A stretch of DNA of 64,000 bases. Source: Candidatus Saccharicenans subterraneus. Its GTDB lineage: Bacteria > Acidobacteriota > Aminicenantia > Aminicenantales > Saccharicenantaceae. The notes under the pieces were generated by a model. The model did no database searches. It had not been told where the DNA came from and saw only the letters and a program-made list of their open reading frames with translations. The DNA is taken from NCBI GenBank assembly GCA_003426165.1, contig QUAH01000012.1, positions 47,575 to 111,574 on the forward strand. The letters are read 5' to 3'. Position 1 is the stretch's first letter. Each line of letters opens with the position of its first letter. Below are positions 45,309 through 54,113 of this stretch, in pieces. The translations under genes and the position numbers were made by a program.

Positions 45309-46298
45309 TCAGGGATTGAGAAGCTGGCTGATTCTTTCTTCCACGTAGAGCAGCGAGCCTCGTTCAATCTGGTAATCAAAGGTGATGACCTTGCCGCCCC
45401 GCCCGGTGAATTCCTGGACCGCGGCCATGTTTTCTTTCCGGCGCTGGAGCTGGTAGCCGGGGGGAATGAAGACCACGTCAATGGTGGACAGGAAATCGGG
45501 CAATCTGTGTTCGTCTTTAAGGAAGAGGCAGGGGACGGGGCCGCTGGCCAGGCCCAGGCTTTTTAGCCGGGCTACCACTCTTTCAAGGAAATTCCGGCTT
45601 TCGCAGACTACGCCCAGCCGCTGGACCGGGCTGAGGCTGGCCATTTCGATGATGGTTTCCTGGCTCGGGGAAACGGCCACCTGGATGAGCCTGTCCTTCA
45701 GGGAAGGCAGCTTGCCCAGCAGTTCGCTGTAATGGGTGGAGGTGGTGAGTATCAGGTCGAACGGCTTGAGCCTCTTTTCGGAATCTGGGTCGGCCACGAT
45801 GTCGTCCAGGAGAAAGCGGGCCACCCTGACGTGTCGCAGAAAGGTCAGCTGCCTTTCGAAGATGGATAGGCTTTCCGGGTTACAGTCGATCATGGCCACG
45901 TTGAAGTCCTCCAGCCTTTCCTCGCGCTGGATTATGGCCAGGTCGATGAAGGTCTTGATTTCCTGGTAGGAAAAGTTCAGCTTTTGCAGTTCTTCCAGGA
46001 GGTTATCAATCATCTTGATGGCCCTTTCTTTCCGGCCGGTGGGGATGACATCCTGCCTGGAAGAAATGAAGGTGCCGCGACCCTGGGTGGTTTCAATAAT
46101 ACCCTCAGTGGCCATGAGCTCGTAGGCCTTTTTCACTGTGCCGCGGGCGATGCCAAGCTGGGCGGCTAGCTCTCTTTCGGTTGGCAGCTTATCGCCTGGC
46201 TTCAGCTGGTTTTCATGGATCATGGTGGTTATTTGCTTGATGATCTGGCGATAGGTAGGTACCGGACTGTTTTTGTCAATAATTATTTTGAATTTCAT
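45309..46298 (-). CDS. GntR-family regulator of the methylaspartate operon
   Basis: The 329-residue protein has an N-terminal GntR winged helix (about 1-80: [43 protein letters not shown]) and a longer C-terminal part (about 95-329) that is not the FCD, UTRA or MocR domain; it reads like a periplasmic-binding-protein-type sensor fold. It is first in the operon, 41 nt before glmS, so it likely controls it, with glutamate or a pathway intermediate as effector. The direct repeat GGTATATTTTGGTATAT in its promoter is the likely binding site. Confidence 0.88.
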   Translation of the reverse strand: MKFKIIIDKNSPVPTYRQIIKQITTMIHENQLKPGDKLPTERELAAQLGIARGTVKKAYELMATEGIIETTQGRGTFISSRQDVIPTGRKERAIKMIDNLLEELQKLNFSYQEIKTFIDLAIIQREERLEDFNVAMIDCNPESLSIFERQLTFLRHVRVARFLLDDIVADPDSEKRLKPFDLILTTSTHYSELLGKLPSLKDRLIQVAVSPSQETIIEMASLSPVQRLGVVCESRNFLERVVARLKSLGLASGPVPCLFLKDEHRLPDFLSTIDVVFIPPGYQLQRRKENMAAVQEFTGRGGKVITFDYQIERGSLLYVEERISQLLNP

Positions 46299-46336
46299 AT
46301 CGGACCTCTTTATGCCAATATAAATTTGACTGAACC

Positions 46337-46365
46337 ATCATATACCAAAATATACCATTTGTAAA
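46337..46365 (-). promoter_or_regulatory. Promoter and operator of the methylaspartate operon
   Basis: On the minus strand TTTACA (46360-46365) and TATGAT (46337-46342) are separated by 17 nt, 39 nt before the GntR start. The spacer and -10 hold two GGTATAT repeats 10 bp apart, one helical turn, which also read as an imperfect inverted repeat. An operator overlapping the -10 would give repression by the GntR protein. The first palindromic repeat (46366) touches the -35. Confidence 0.65.
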
Positions 46366-46640
46366 GGGGCCACCGCACGGTGTCCCTTTTTTCGAGACCC
46401 GGATACCCGGGGACACTTAAAGATGTCCCCGCGCCTTTCGGGGACACTTTTAGGTGTCCCCTCTTATACTGCTGAAGGGTCCAGATATGTGGGGAGATTT
46501 ACCAGGGAAAAAAAGGGACACTTAAAGGTGTCCCCTTTTTTCTTTTTTCCTGGCATCCATATATGGGGAATATTTATCTCGATACCTGGGGACACTTAAA
46601 GGTGTCCCGGCTTCGTTTAGGGACACCTATAGGTGTCCCC
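46366..46640. repeat. Cluster of six GGGGACAC palindromes (copies 5-10)
   Basis: Copies at 46366-46387, 46409-46430, 46440-46461, 46514-46535, 46588-46609 and 46619-46640, with N6 = CGCACG, TTAAAG, TTTTAG, TTAAAG, TTAAAG and CTATAG. Start-to-start spacings are 43, 31, 74, 74 and 31 bp. Some have single arm changes (GGGGCCAC at copy 5, ATGTCCCC at copy 6). Copy 8 is followed by a long T-run. The cluster fills the region between the divergent GntR and protease-like genes. Confidence 0.95.
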
Positions 46641-46780
46641 TCTTAGGCTTGCCTGCGACCTGGTATTTTGCTATGCTGCCTCAATACAAGATGAGTATCA
46701 ACGTTGGATCTTTTCATCCCTGAAGGTGCTAATTCCGGAATTGTCAATGCTGATATGATGATATATGAAAGGACATTCAT

Positions 46781-48253
46781 ATGAAATTAAAGAAAAAGGC
46801 AGGTAAGCCCTATTTTCTTTTGGCGCTGGTTGCTATTATCCTTTTAGCGCTTTCCTCGCCACAGCTCTTAAAGGCCCAGGCCAGCCAGAACTGGAGGGCC
46901 GGGGCTCTGGCCTCCCTGGCCAGCCTGCAGGTTGATAATAAAGACGGCAGCAAGCAGGTCGGCATGGTTTTTCTGGCGGTCAAAGATGGACTCGGAGTGA
47001 CGAGCTTAGATGTGGTTAAAAATGCCAGCAAGGTCCTGGCCGTATTCCCCAATGGAGAGGAATACGCGGCTACGGGTGTGGTGGACCAGGACGACAAAAC
47101 TGGCGTGGCCATAATCAAACTCCGGCTTTTCGGAAAGCCGTTGCTCTCGCTCAGAAGCACCGCGCCGGCTCCTGGCGAGCCAGTTTTTTGCGGTGTCAGC
47201 CGGGAAGGGGATTTCGGGTTCGTCGAAGGCAAGATTGGAACAAAGGAAGCCGCCGCCGGCCCGAGCCTTTATTCGATAATTGCTGATCTGCCGCCCGGAA
47301 ACAGCGGGGCCCCGGTCTTTGATAACAAAGGCTCTGTCATTGGCCTTCTTAGCTGGCAGGTCAATGATGGGCAGGGGCGTTATGTCCTGGTGCCGGCCGG
47401 CCACATTCTGGCCCTCGATTCATCACTCCCCACCCAGCCCTGGGCCACGGGTGCCGCCAGGGAGGGAACAGAAGCAGCGGCCACGGAAACAGCTTCGCTG
47501 GAAACAGTGGATGCCCTTCTGGCCGAGGCCTGCCTGGTGCTGGATAATCTCCGGGTCTTCTATGATTGGGAAGACGTCAGGACGGGCGGCCAGGGGTTTT
47601 TGAGCGGCGTTGATAAGGAGCTCTATTCTGCCCAGCAGCAAACTGAACAGATCTTGAAGAAAGTTGCCGGGCAAAAGGTAACCGACCAGCTCCGCAAGGA
47701 CGCCATCCTGGCCGTGCTGGAAATCGGGAGCAAGCAATACAACGCCGTGGAGGAGTTCATCAAGTCGGTGGTCATCGGGCAGCAGTACAAGGACTGGAAC
47801 GCCCAGGCCCAGGATATGTACCGCCGTTCCCAGGCTTCCATGGAAACCGTTGAGTCGCTGAAGGCAGCCAGGAAAAGTGTTCTTCGTGAGCTCTATGAAA
47901 AATCGCCCGTGTTCAAGGAGAAATTGCCGAAGGCCGTGGCTTATAACTTCATGATTCTGGACAGGCCTTCCAGTTTCAGGCTGGGCGTGGTTTCCTTTGC
48001 CCGCAATCAATTTTATATCATGGCCACGAGGAAGGACTCCCTGGCCCGCCAGCTGGACCTGTGGGGTGGCGACAAAATTATCTCGGCCGCAGGCCGGACT
48101 TTTGGCCCGGAGGATACGCTCGAAGATTTTAAGCTCATCATAATGAATAACCTCGGCAAGCAGATCGAGGTGGTGGTGGAGCGAAACAACAAGCCGAAGG
48201 TCTTGAAAATTAAGATTCCGGCCGAAATCCCGGCCGAACACCTCTACCGATAA
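46781..48253 (+). CDS. Exported trypsin-fold protein with incomplete catalytic triad
   Basis: The 490-residue protein has a signal peptide (about 8-33), a chymotrypsin-like beta-barrel (about 45-215) and a helical C-terminal half, then a PDZ-like end (about 400-485: GGDKIISAAGRTFGPEDTLEDFKLII). The nucleophile Ser175 is present in GNSGAPV, but the histidine usually found in VTNxHVV-type motifs is replaced by Asp77 in GVTSLDVV, and the acidic residue near DKTGVAIIKL is displaced. It may be a non-catalytic binding protein or an altered protease. AAAGGA precedes the ATG. Confidence 0.75.
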   Translation: MKLKKKAGKPYFLLALVAIILLALSSPQLLKAQASQNWRAGALASLASLQVDNKDGSKQVGMVFLAVKDGLGVTSLDVVKNASKVLAVFPNGEEYAATGVVDQDDKTGVAIIKLRLFGKPLLSLRSTAPAPGEPVFCGVSREGDFGFVEGKIGTKEAAAGPSLYSIIADLPPGNSGAPVFDNKGSVIGLLSWQVNDGQGRYVLVPAGHILALDSSLPTQPWATGAAREGTEAAATETASLETVDALLAEACLVLDNLRVFYDWEDVRTGGQGFLSGVDKELYSAQQQTEQILKKVAGQKVTDQLRKDAILAVLEIGSKQYNAVEEFIKSVVIGQQYKDWNAQAQDMYRRSQASMETVESLKAARKSVLRELYEKSPVFKEKLPKAVAYNFMILDRPSSFRLGVVSFARNQFYIMATRKDSLARQLDLWGGDKIISAAGRTFGPEDTLEDFKLIIMNNLGKQIEVVVERNNKPKVLKIKIPAEIPAEHLYR

Positions 48254-48258
48254 AAACA

Positions 48259-48361
48259 GGGGACACCTTACGGTGTCCCTTTTTGCCAGGCTTTATTGTT
48301 CAAATATATGGGGAATGTTAAGCCTGCAAACCGCAAACCGGGGACACTTTAAGGTGTCCCC
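48259..48361. repeat. GGGGACAC palindrome pair (copies 11-12)
   Basis: Palindromes at 48259-48280 (N6 = CTTACG, last base T) and 48340-48361 (N6 = TTTAAG), 81 bp apart from start to start. ATATATGGGGAA lies between them, the shared inner box. The first begins 6 nt after the protease-like gene and is followed by TTTTT. Confidence 0.92.
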
Positions 48362-48484
48362 ATTTCCCATATCCTCCTTTATATTATATGATAAATCCAT
48401 TAAGAGCTGTGTCCTTTACTAAGCCAGGTCCGGTCTCTGGTACTCAACCCGGCCTGGAGGGGATGATTGTTTCAGGAGAATTAG

Positions 48485-51400
48485 ATGCCTCTTAATGGAA
48501 CCGGACTGAAAGTCCCCAGGAAGCGGACCTGGATCATATTTTTCCTCGCTCTGGCCATACTCTTTCTGAGTATAGGGCTCTGGTACTTAAACCTGGAAAT
48601 CCGGCATATACGCCAGGCGGAAATAGAAAAGCTGGTTTCCACTGCCAACCTGAAAATTCAAGGACTTAACCAGTGGCGCCGGGAGAGGCTGAGCGACGCC
48701 GTTAACCTGGCCAAAAGCCCCCTCCTGGCCTCGGCCCTTAAGGCCTGGCTAGCCAGTCCCGGCAACCTACAATTGAAACAGGACATCCTAGATCGGCTTT
48801 CCCTATCCCGCCAGGCCTATGGCTATGCTGATATTCTTGTGCTGGACCCTGAAGGGCGGCTTCTCCTTTCGCTTCAGCCAGAAGTTGAGCTTCTGCTGCC
48901 GCAGATGAAAAAATACCTGGACCGGGCGCTCCAGAGTAGAGAGGCCTTCCTGACCGACCTGTACCGCAGCAGTTCCGGCCAGATTGTTATCGACTGCCTG
49001 GCCCCGGTCATAGCCCGAGACCATTCTATCCCGGGCATAATTGTGCTCAGAAGCCGGGCCGCCGATTTCCTGTTTCCCCTCATTCAATCCTGGCCAACAC
49101 CCAGCAAAACCGCGGAAACTCTGCTGGTAAGTCGCGATGGCGACGAGGTGGTCTATCTCAATGAGCTGCGCCACCGGAGTGACACCGCCCTTAACCTGCG
49201 AATTCCCTTGAGCGAAACCTCGATTCCGGCTGTCCAGGCGGTCCTGGGGAAAGAGGGCATCTTCGAAGGTCGGGATTACCGCGGTCAAAAAGTTGTGGCC
49301 GACCTCCGGCCGGTGTCCAATTCCAGCTGGTTCATGGTGGCCAAGATAGATAAATCCGAAATCATGGCCGAGGCCCGCCACCACGGAGCCGCAGTCATAA
49401 TAATTATCGGGCTGCTACTTCTGCTCGGGGCCGTTCTGGCCTTCTTCGGGTATCACCAGCAAAAAATAAGGTATTATCGAGCCCTATTTGAGGCCGAGAA
49501 AAAACAGCGGCAGACCCAGGAAGAACTCAGAACCACGCTTTACAGCATCGGCGATGCGGTCATTACCACCGATACCAGGGGGATTATAAAAATGATGAAC
49601 CCGGTGGCCGAGCGCCTGACCGGCTGGCCGGAGACCGAGGCCGCAGGCCGACCCCTCACCGATGTCTTCCGTATCATAAACGAGGAAACAAGGTCTGAGG
49701 TCCAGAACCCGGTGGAACGGGTCCTTCGAGAGGGTGTGGTGGTGGGCCTGGCCAATCATACCGTCCTCGTTTCACGCCACGGCCAGGAAATCCCCATCGC
49801 CGATGCCGGGGCTCCCATCCGCGATTTCCATGGTGAAATTACAGGCGTAATCCTGGTCTTCCGCGACCAGACGCAGGAGAGGGCGGCCCAGCGGGCCCTG
49901 GAGGAAAGCGAAGAGAAATACCGCATCATGGTTGAAAATTCCCATGCCGGCGTCCTGATCGTCGGCCAGGATTATAAATTCATCTATGTCAACCAGAAAC
50001 TGTGCGAAATGCTGGGCCGCTCCCCGGAAGAGATAATCGGCCATGATTTCCGGGAATTCCTGGACGAAGAATCCCTGGCTCTGGTGGCCGACCGCTATGT
50101 GCGGCGGCAGAGAGGAGAGGAGGTTCCCAGCCGCTATGAATTCAACGTTGTCCGAAAAGACGGCGAGAAGAGAAGGGTTGAGATTATCTCGGCCATAGTC
50201 AGGGATTCCAAGGAGAAAACGATTACCGTGGCCCAGCTTCTTGATATTACCGAGCGGAAGCGGGCCGAGGAAGCCCTGCGGGCCAGCGAGGAGAAATACC
50301 GCATCCTGCACGAATTCGCGGGCGAAGCCATCTTCACCTACACCCTGGACCTGAAACTGCTGGAGATAAATCGGGCGGCCTGTGACTTCGTAGGGATGAG
50401 CCGTGAGGAGTTAATCGGCCAGAACGTCCTGGAACTGGGTGTCCTGCATCCCGATGACAAGGAAAAAGCCTTAGAAAACCTGAGGGCCATTATCCAGGGC
50501 GAGCGCAAGATCAATACCGGTAAGCTGCGCTTTAAGGGGCGCTCTGGTCTATACAGCACCTTCCTGGTGACCTCAACGCCTGTGGTCAGAAACGGGGAAA
50601 TCGTAGCCATAACCAACATCTGCCGCGACGTAACCGTTGAAGAAAGACTTCTGGCCGAACTGGAAGCTTCGGAGAGAAAATACCGGTTCCTGTTCAATGC
50701 CGGCAACGATGCCATTTTTGTTTACAGGTTGACCGCGGACCGCCGGCCAGGCCCTTTCATCGAGGCCAATGAGCTGGCTTCCCAGCTAACCGGTTACACC
50801 AAGGCCGAGTTGATGCAGCTGACCCCGATGGACCTGGTGGTTCCCGAGGAAAGAGAGCTGGTCCTGGTTTCCAACCAGGAATTCGGCGAAAAGAAGCAAC
50901 GCATTTTCGAACGGACGCTTCTGACCAGGGACGGTCGGAGAATACCAATCGAAATCTCCTCCCATTACTTCGCCCTCAATGGCGAACCGACCATCCTGGC
51001 TATAGCCAGGGACATAACAGAAAGAAAAAGAGTGGAAGCAGAACTCAGAGCTGCTCTCAAAGAAAAGGATGTCATGTTGCGCGAGATCCATCACCGGGTC
51101 AAAAACAACATGCAGGTCATGTCCAGCCTGCTGCGACTTCAGATGGCCCAGATCGCCGACAGCCAGGCCCGGGAAGCCTTCAGGAAGAGCCAGGCCCGTA
51201 TTCAATCCATGGCCATGATTCACGAGAGGCTTTACCAGTCCGGGAACCTGGCCAGCATCGATTTTGCCGATTACGTCGACAAGCTGGTCACCCACCTATA
51301 CGTGGTCTATGAAGTGGACCATGAGCGGGTTCATTTCAAGAACGAGACCGGTCAGGTCGGCCTGGACATCAACCAGGCCATTCCCTGCGGGTTGATCGTC

Positions 51401-51658
51401 AGCGAGCTGGTCTCCAATGCCCTGAAACATGCCTTCCCTGGAAAGCAGAAGGGGGAACTGCTGGTAAGGGTGTTCAGGGGAGACGACGGTAAAATCCATC
51501 TTATCATCAAGGATAGCGGAAAAGCAATGCCGGCCGGCATTGACCTCCATAAGTCAGAAACGCTGGGCTTTCAGATCGTTAATGACCTGACCAGGCAGTT
51601 AGACGGGAAGCTTCATTACCGGCGGAACGGCGGCAACGAATTCGAAATCATCTTCTGA
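48485..51658 (+). CDS. Membrane sensor histidine kinase with PAS domains and HisKA_2 core
   Basis: The 1057-residue protein has TM helices near 15-35 and 300-322 flanking an extracytoplasmic sensor region, then four PAS/PAC units (about 345-465, 475-595, 600-720, 725-845), a HisKA_2 helix with REIHHRVKNNMQV (His869/His870) and a C-terminal HATPase (NALKHAFPG, DSGKAMP). HisKA_2 kinases often signal to single-domain or output-domain regulators encoded elsewhere; none is adjacent. AGGAG precedes the ATG. The final region is shortened relative to HisKA-type kinases, which is usual for this class. Confidence 0.92.
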   Translation: MPLNGTGLKVPRKRTWIIFFLALAILFLSIGLWYLNLEIRHIRQAEIEKLVSTANLKIQGLNQWRRERLSDAVNLAKSPLLASALKAWLASPGNLQLKQDILDRLSLSRQAYGYADILVLDPEGRLLLSLQPEVELLLPQMKKYLDRALQSREAFLTDLYRSSSGQIVIDCLAPVIARDHSIPGIIVLRSRAADFLFPLIQSWPTPSKTAETLLVSRDGDEVVYLNELRHRSDTALNLRIPLSETSIPAVQAVLGKEGIFEGRDYRGQKVVADLRPVSNSSWFMVAKIDKSEIMAEARHHGAAVIIIIGLLLLLGAVLAFFGYHQQKIRYYRALFEAEKKQRQTQEELRTTLYSIGDAVITTDTRGIIKMMNPVAERLTGWPETEAAGRPLTDVFRIINEETRSEVQNPVERVLREGVVVGLANHTVLVSRHGQEIPIADAGAPIRDFHGEITGVILVFRDQTQERAAQRALEESEEKYRIMVENSHAGVLIVGQDYKFIYVNQKLCEMLGRSPEEIIGHDFREFLDEESLALVADRYVRRQRGEEVPSRYEFNVVRKDGEKRRVEIISAIVRDSKEKTITVAQLLDITERKRAEEALRASEEKYRILHEFAGEAIFTYTLDLKLLEINRAACDFVGMSREELIGQNVLELGVLHPDDKEKALENLRAIIQGERKINTGKLRFKGRSGLYSTFLVTSTPVVRNGEIVAITNICRDVTVEERLLAELEASERKYRFLFNAGNDAIFVYRLTADRRPGPFIEANELASQLTGYTKAELMQLTPMDLVVPEERELVLVSNQEFGEKKQRIFERTLLTRDGRRIPIEISSHYFALNGEPTILAIARDITERKRVEAELRAALKEKDVMLREIHHRVKNNMQVMSSLLRLQMAQIADSQAREAFRKSQARIQSMAMIHERLYQSGNLASIDFADYVDKLVTHLYVVYEVDHERVHFKNETGQVGLDINQAIPCGLIVSELVSNALKHAFPGKQKGELLVRVFRGDDGKIHLIIKDSGKAMPAGIDLHKSETLGFQIVNDLTRQLDGKLHYRRNGGNEFEIIF

Positions 51659-51662
51659 AACG

Positions 51663-51684
51663 GGGGACACAATACTCATTCCCC
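51663..51684. repeat. Degenerate GGGGACAC palindrome
   Basis: GGGGACAC (51663-51670), 6 nt, then CATTCCCC (51677-51684) in place of GTGTCCCC. The 8-6-8 layout is kept with three changes in the right arm. It lies 4 nt after the kinase stop codon, the same place as other members. Confidence 0.55.
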
Positions 51685-51910
51685 AACTTTTCTTCCCAAA
51701 TTTTCTTTTTGCCCACGCCTCCAGAGTATTGAAATGGCCTGGGAAGAAGGCCTCAAGAAATACGAGAAATAAAGTTTAATTGATAATCGCCTTTTTTTCT
51801 GGCGTGGCGGGCCGAGCTAATCCTGATCATCCTTATCTTTCGGACATAATCCTTTTTTGGTGTAGTGGCCGGGAAAGATGAAGGTGTTCTATTATGCCGA
51901 CCGACTGAGA

Positions 51911-53971
51911 TTATTGAGTGGTCAGCACCACGTGCTTGATCCGCTGGCGCTTCCAGGTATAGGTGATGTGGACCAGTCCGTCTCGGGTCTGGATGACAGC
52001 GGGGTAAGAAAATTCAGCCCCGGGTTCGTTCTCCAGTTCAATAACTGTTTTCCAGGTCCTGCCGTCGTGACTCGCGGCCACGGCCAGTCTGTCCCGCCCC
52101 TGTTTTAAGGGATTATAAACCAGCAGATGCCTCCCATCCGCCAGGGTCAGGGCATCGATTCCGCTGTCAGGATTGGGAATTTCTGTCGGTTTAAGCGGGG
52201 ACCATCTGGCAGGATTTCCGGGCTCGGACCAGGCTTCCATCAGCACGCCCTGCTTTGACCGGCAGAGTATTTGAAGGCGACCGTTCGCCTGCTTCAGGAT
52301 GGCCGGTTGAATGGCCTGGATGGCCGGCGGTTCGTTGAGGGAAGGGGAGCGGTTCCATCTTCCCAGGGGGTTATCTGTCCATTCCATATGTACCTGCCAG
52401 CCTCTGTCCTCGGAGCTCGAGCCGCAGAGCAGTGTACCGTCGGCAAGTTCCACCGGTTTGTTTTTTATAGGTCCCAGGATTCCTTCGGGCAGCCGGTGAG
52501 CCTGGCTCCAGGTCCGCCCGTCATCCCTGGAAATCTTTACCATTCCCCACCAGGTGGCCGGGCTCGGGCCAACCCTGTAAAAAAGAAGGAGCTCCCCGTT
52601 GCGCCGCCTGAAAAGCACAGGATTCCAGCAGGCAAAGCGCCTGTTAATAGTCGTGACCCCGGAATGATTTTTTTCCGAAATCATCATTTCACCGTCGTCA
52701 GCCTGGGCCTTCTCCAGGTCGACCGTTTCGGGTAAAGCTTCTTTCTCGATTCCCGATTTATTATTTCCTGTAATCAATTTTTGGCCATTGAGCCGCGAGT
52801 CTCCAGCCTGACCCGGCTTTTCTGAAGTTGCATCATCCATGATGCCATTGGCCACTTCCACCGGCGCAGACCATTCTTTTCCGTTGAACCGGGCCATCCA
52901 TATCCCCACGTCGCCTGCGCCTTCGGCCGAACCGCCAAACCAGGCTGCCAGCAGCCCGTCGTCGGTCTCGACGATGGTAGAGGCGTGGCAGGAAGCGAAA
53001 GGAGCCTTCTCAAATATGAACTCGCTTCTCAGAATTTTGGCCATGGGCGCCGGCCTGGGTTTATAGACCCTGACGTAATCAAACACCACCGCATCCGGAA
53101 ACCGGCCCCGGGCCGGGTCGCCACCCCAGCCGGTCAGCTCGGTTGACAGGATGAGGTACTGCGGCCGGCGCGAAACGGCCGTCCTGGTCCTCCAGGTTTC
53201 CTTCCCGTCAACGTAGAAGATGTATTCATCCGGCGTCCACTCCAGGCCGAAGGTATGAAAGCCCGTCTCGATGCCGGCCACGGGAATTTCTGCGCCTTCC
53301 TGCCGGTGGGTTTGGCCATAACCGCCCCAGTGAACGGTGTGGTAGATGACGCCTGGCGTCCGGCGGTGGTACTCGAAAATATCTATCTCGGCGCCGCTGA
53401 CGGCCGGATCGCCGCCCTGGCCCATATCGGGCGATTGCAGCCAGAAGGCCACGTGCGGCCCGAGCTGGCTGTTCATCCTGGCCCGGCACTCGAAGTATCC
53501 ATAGGTGGTCTCAAATAGGCCCTGGGTTCCGAGCTGGCCCACGTAATATTTGCCATCGACATCCTTGATGACACTGATGGCCACCTGCCCGCGGCCATTG
53601 AGCTTTATGGTGCGGCGCGAAACCGTGGCCAGGGCCCTGACCGTGCCCTCGGCCCGGAAATTCCATTTGCCCGCGTCAACCTGTGAGCCTTCAAACTCAT
53701 CCTGCCAGACGAGTTCATAGCCGGACAGGATATGGGCCGGCGTCTGCGATGAGCGGTCAGCCGGCATGGGGCGCGTACCGTTTTTTGGGCCGGTTCCGCA
53801 ACAAATTAAGGCAGGGCTTAAAACGAAAGCCAGGTTGATCCACAGCCCGAAAAGCAGCCATCTTGATGTCCTAATATGTGGGGCCTTTTCGCAATTAAAA
53901 CTTACCGGTCTTCTCGGGAGTATTAAGATAATTTTGCTGAGAAACCTGGCCAGATCGCTCTTGTCATCCAT
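51911..53971 (-). CDS. GH16 glycoside hydrolase fused to a sialidase-like domain, lipoprotein
   Basis: The 686-residue protein joins a GH16 beta-jelly-roll (about 80-305) with the catalytic motif EIDIFE (Glu195, Asp197, Glu200) to a BNR/sialidase-like propeller (about 315-680) that has Asp-box motifs SRDDGRTW and SHDGRTW. A hydrophobic segment ending ALICC near residue 58 suggests a lipoprotein, after an unusually long charged N-terminus, so the true start may be later. GH16 enzymes cut beta-1,3/1,4-glucans or galactans; the second domain may bind or cleave acidic sugars. A low-complexity stretch of about 50 residues (about 380-430) interrupts the second domain. Confidence 0.85.
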   Translation of the reverse strand: MDDKSDLARFLSKIILILPRRPVSFNCEKAPHIRTSRWLLFGLWINLAFVLSPALICCGTGPKNGTRPMPADRSSQTPAHILSGYELVWQDEFEGSQVDAGKWNFRAEGTVRALATVSRRTIKLNGRGQVAISVIKDVDGKYYVGQLGTQGLFETTYGYFECRARMNSQLGPHVAFWLQSPDMGQGGDPAVSGAEIDIFEYHRRTPGVIYHTVHWGGYGQTHRQEGAEIPVAGIETGFHTFGLEWTPDEYIFYVDGKETWRTRTAVSRRPQYLILSTELTGWGGDPARGRFPDAVVFDYVRVYKPRPAPMAKILRSEFIFEKAPFASCHASTIVETDDGLLAAWFGGSAEGAGDVGIWMARFNGKEWSAPVEVANGIMDDATSEKPGQAGDSRLNGQKLITGNNKSGIEKEALPETVDLEKAQADDGEMMISEKNHSGVTTINRRFACWNPVLFRRRNGELLLFYRVGPSPATWWGMVKISRDDGRTWSQAHRLPEGILGPIKNKPVELADGTLLCGSSSEDRGWQVHMEWTDNPLGRWNRSPSLNEPPAIQAIQPAILKQANGRLQILCRSKQGVLMEAWSEPGNPARWSPLKPTEIPNPDSGIDALTLADGRHLLVYNPLKQGRDRLAVAASHDGRTWKTVIELENEPGAEFSYPAVIQTRDGLVHITYTWKRQRIKHVVLTTQ

Positions 53972-54080
53972 GCTTCTTGGGCAATCGGAACCATATTATA
54001 GCTACAAAAAACGTCGAGTTTAAAATATTCCTACTGGTGTGGTCGTTGGGTCTTATTTTAAGGCATCCAGCAGAGAATTG

Positions 54081-54102
54081 GGGGACACGAGAGTGTGTCC
54101 CC
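54081..54102. repeat. GGGGACAC palindrome, single (copy 13)
   Basis: GGGGACAC, GAGAGT, GTGTCCCC at 54081-54102, with arms extended by one G-C pair on each side. It lies 11 bp from the end of the aquaporin gene and is the only perfect single copy. Its inner hexamer differs most from the rest. Confidence 0.85.
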
Positions 54103-54113
54103 CTTCATACAAA

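Noticed and set aside
46366..46640. CRISPR-like array
   Set aside because: The repeats are palindromic, only 22 bp, spaced irregularly at 31-74 bp and found elsewhere as pairs or singles; there are no cas genes.
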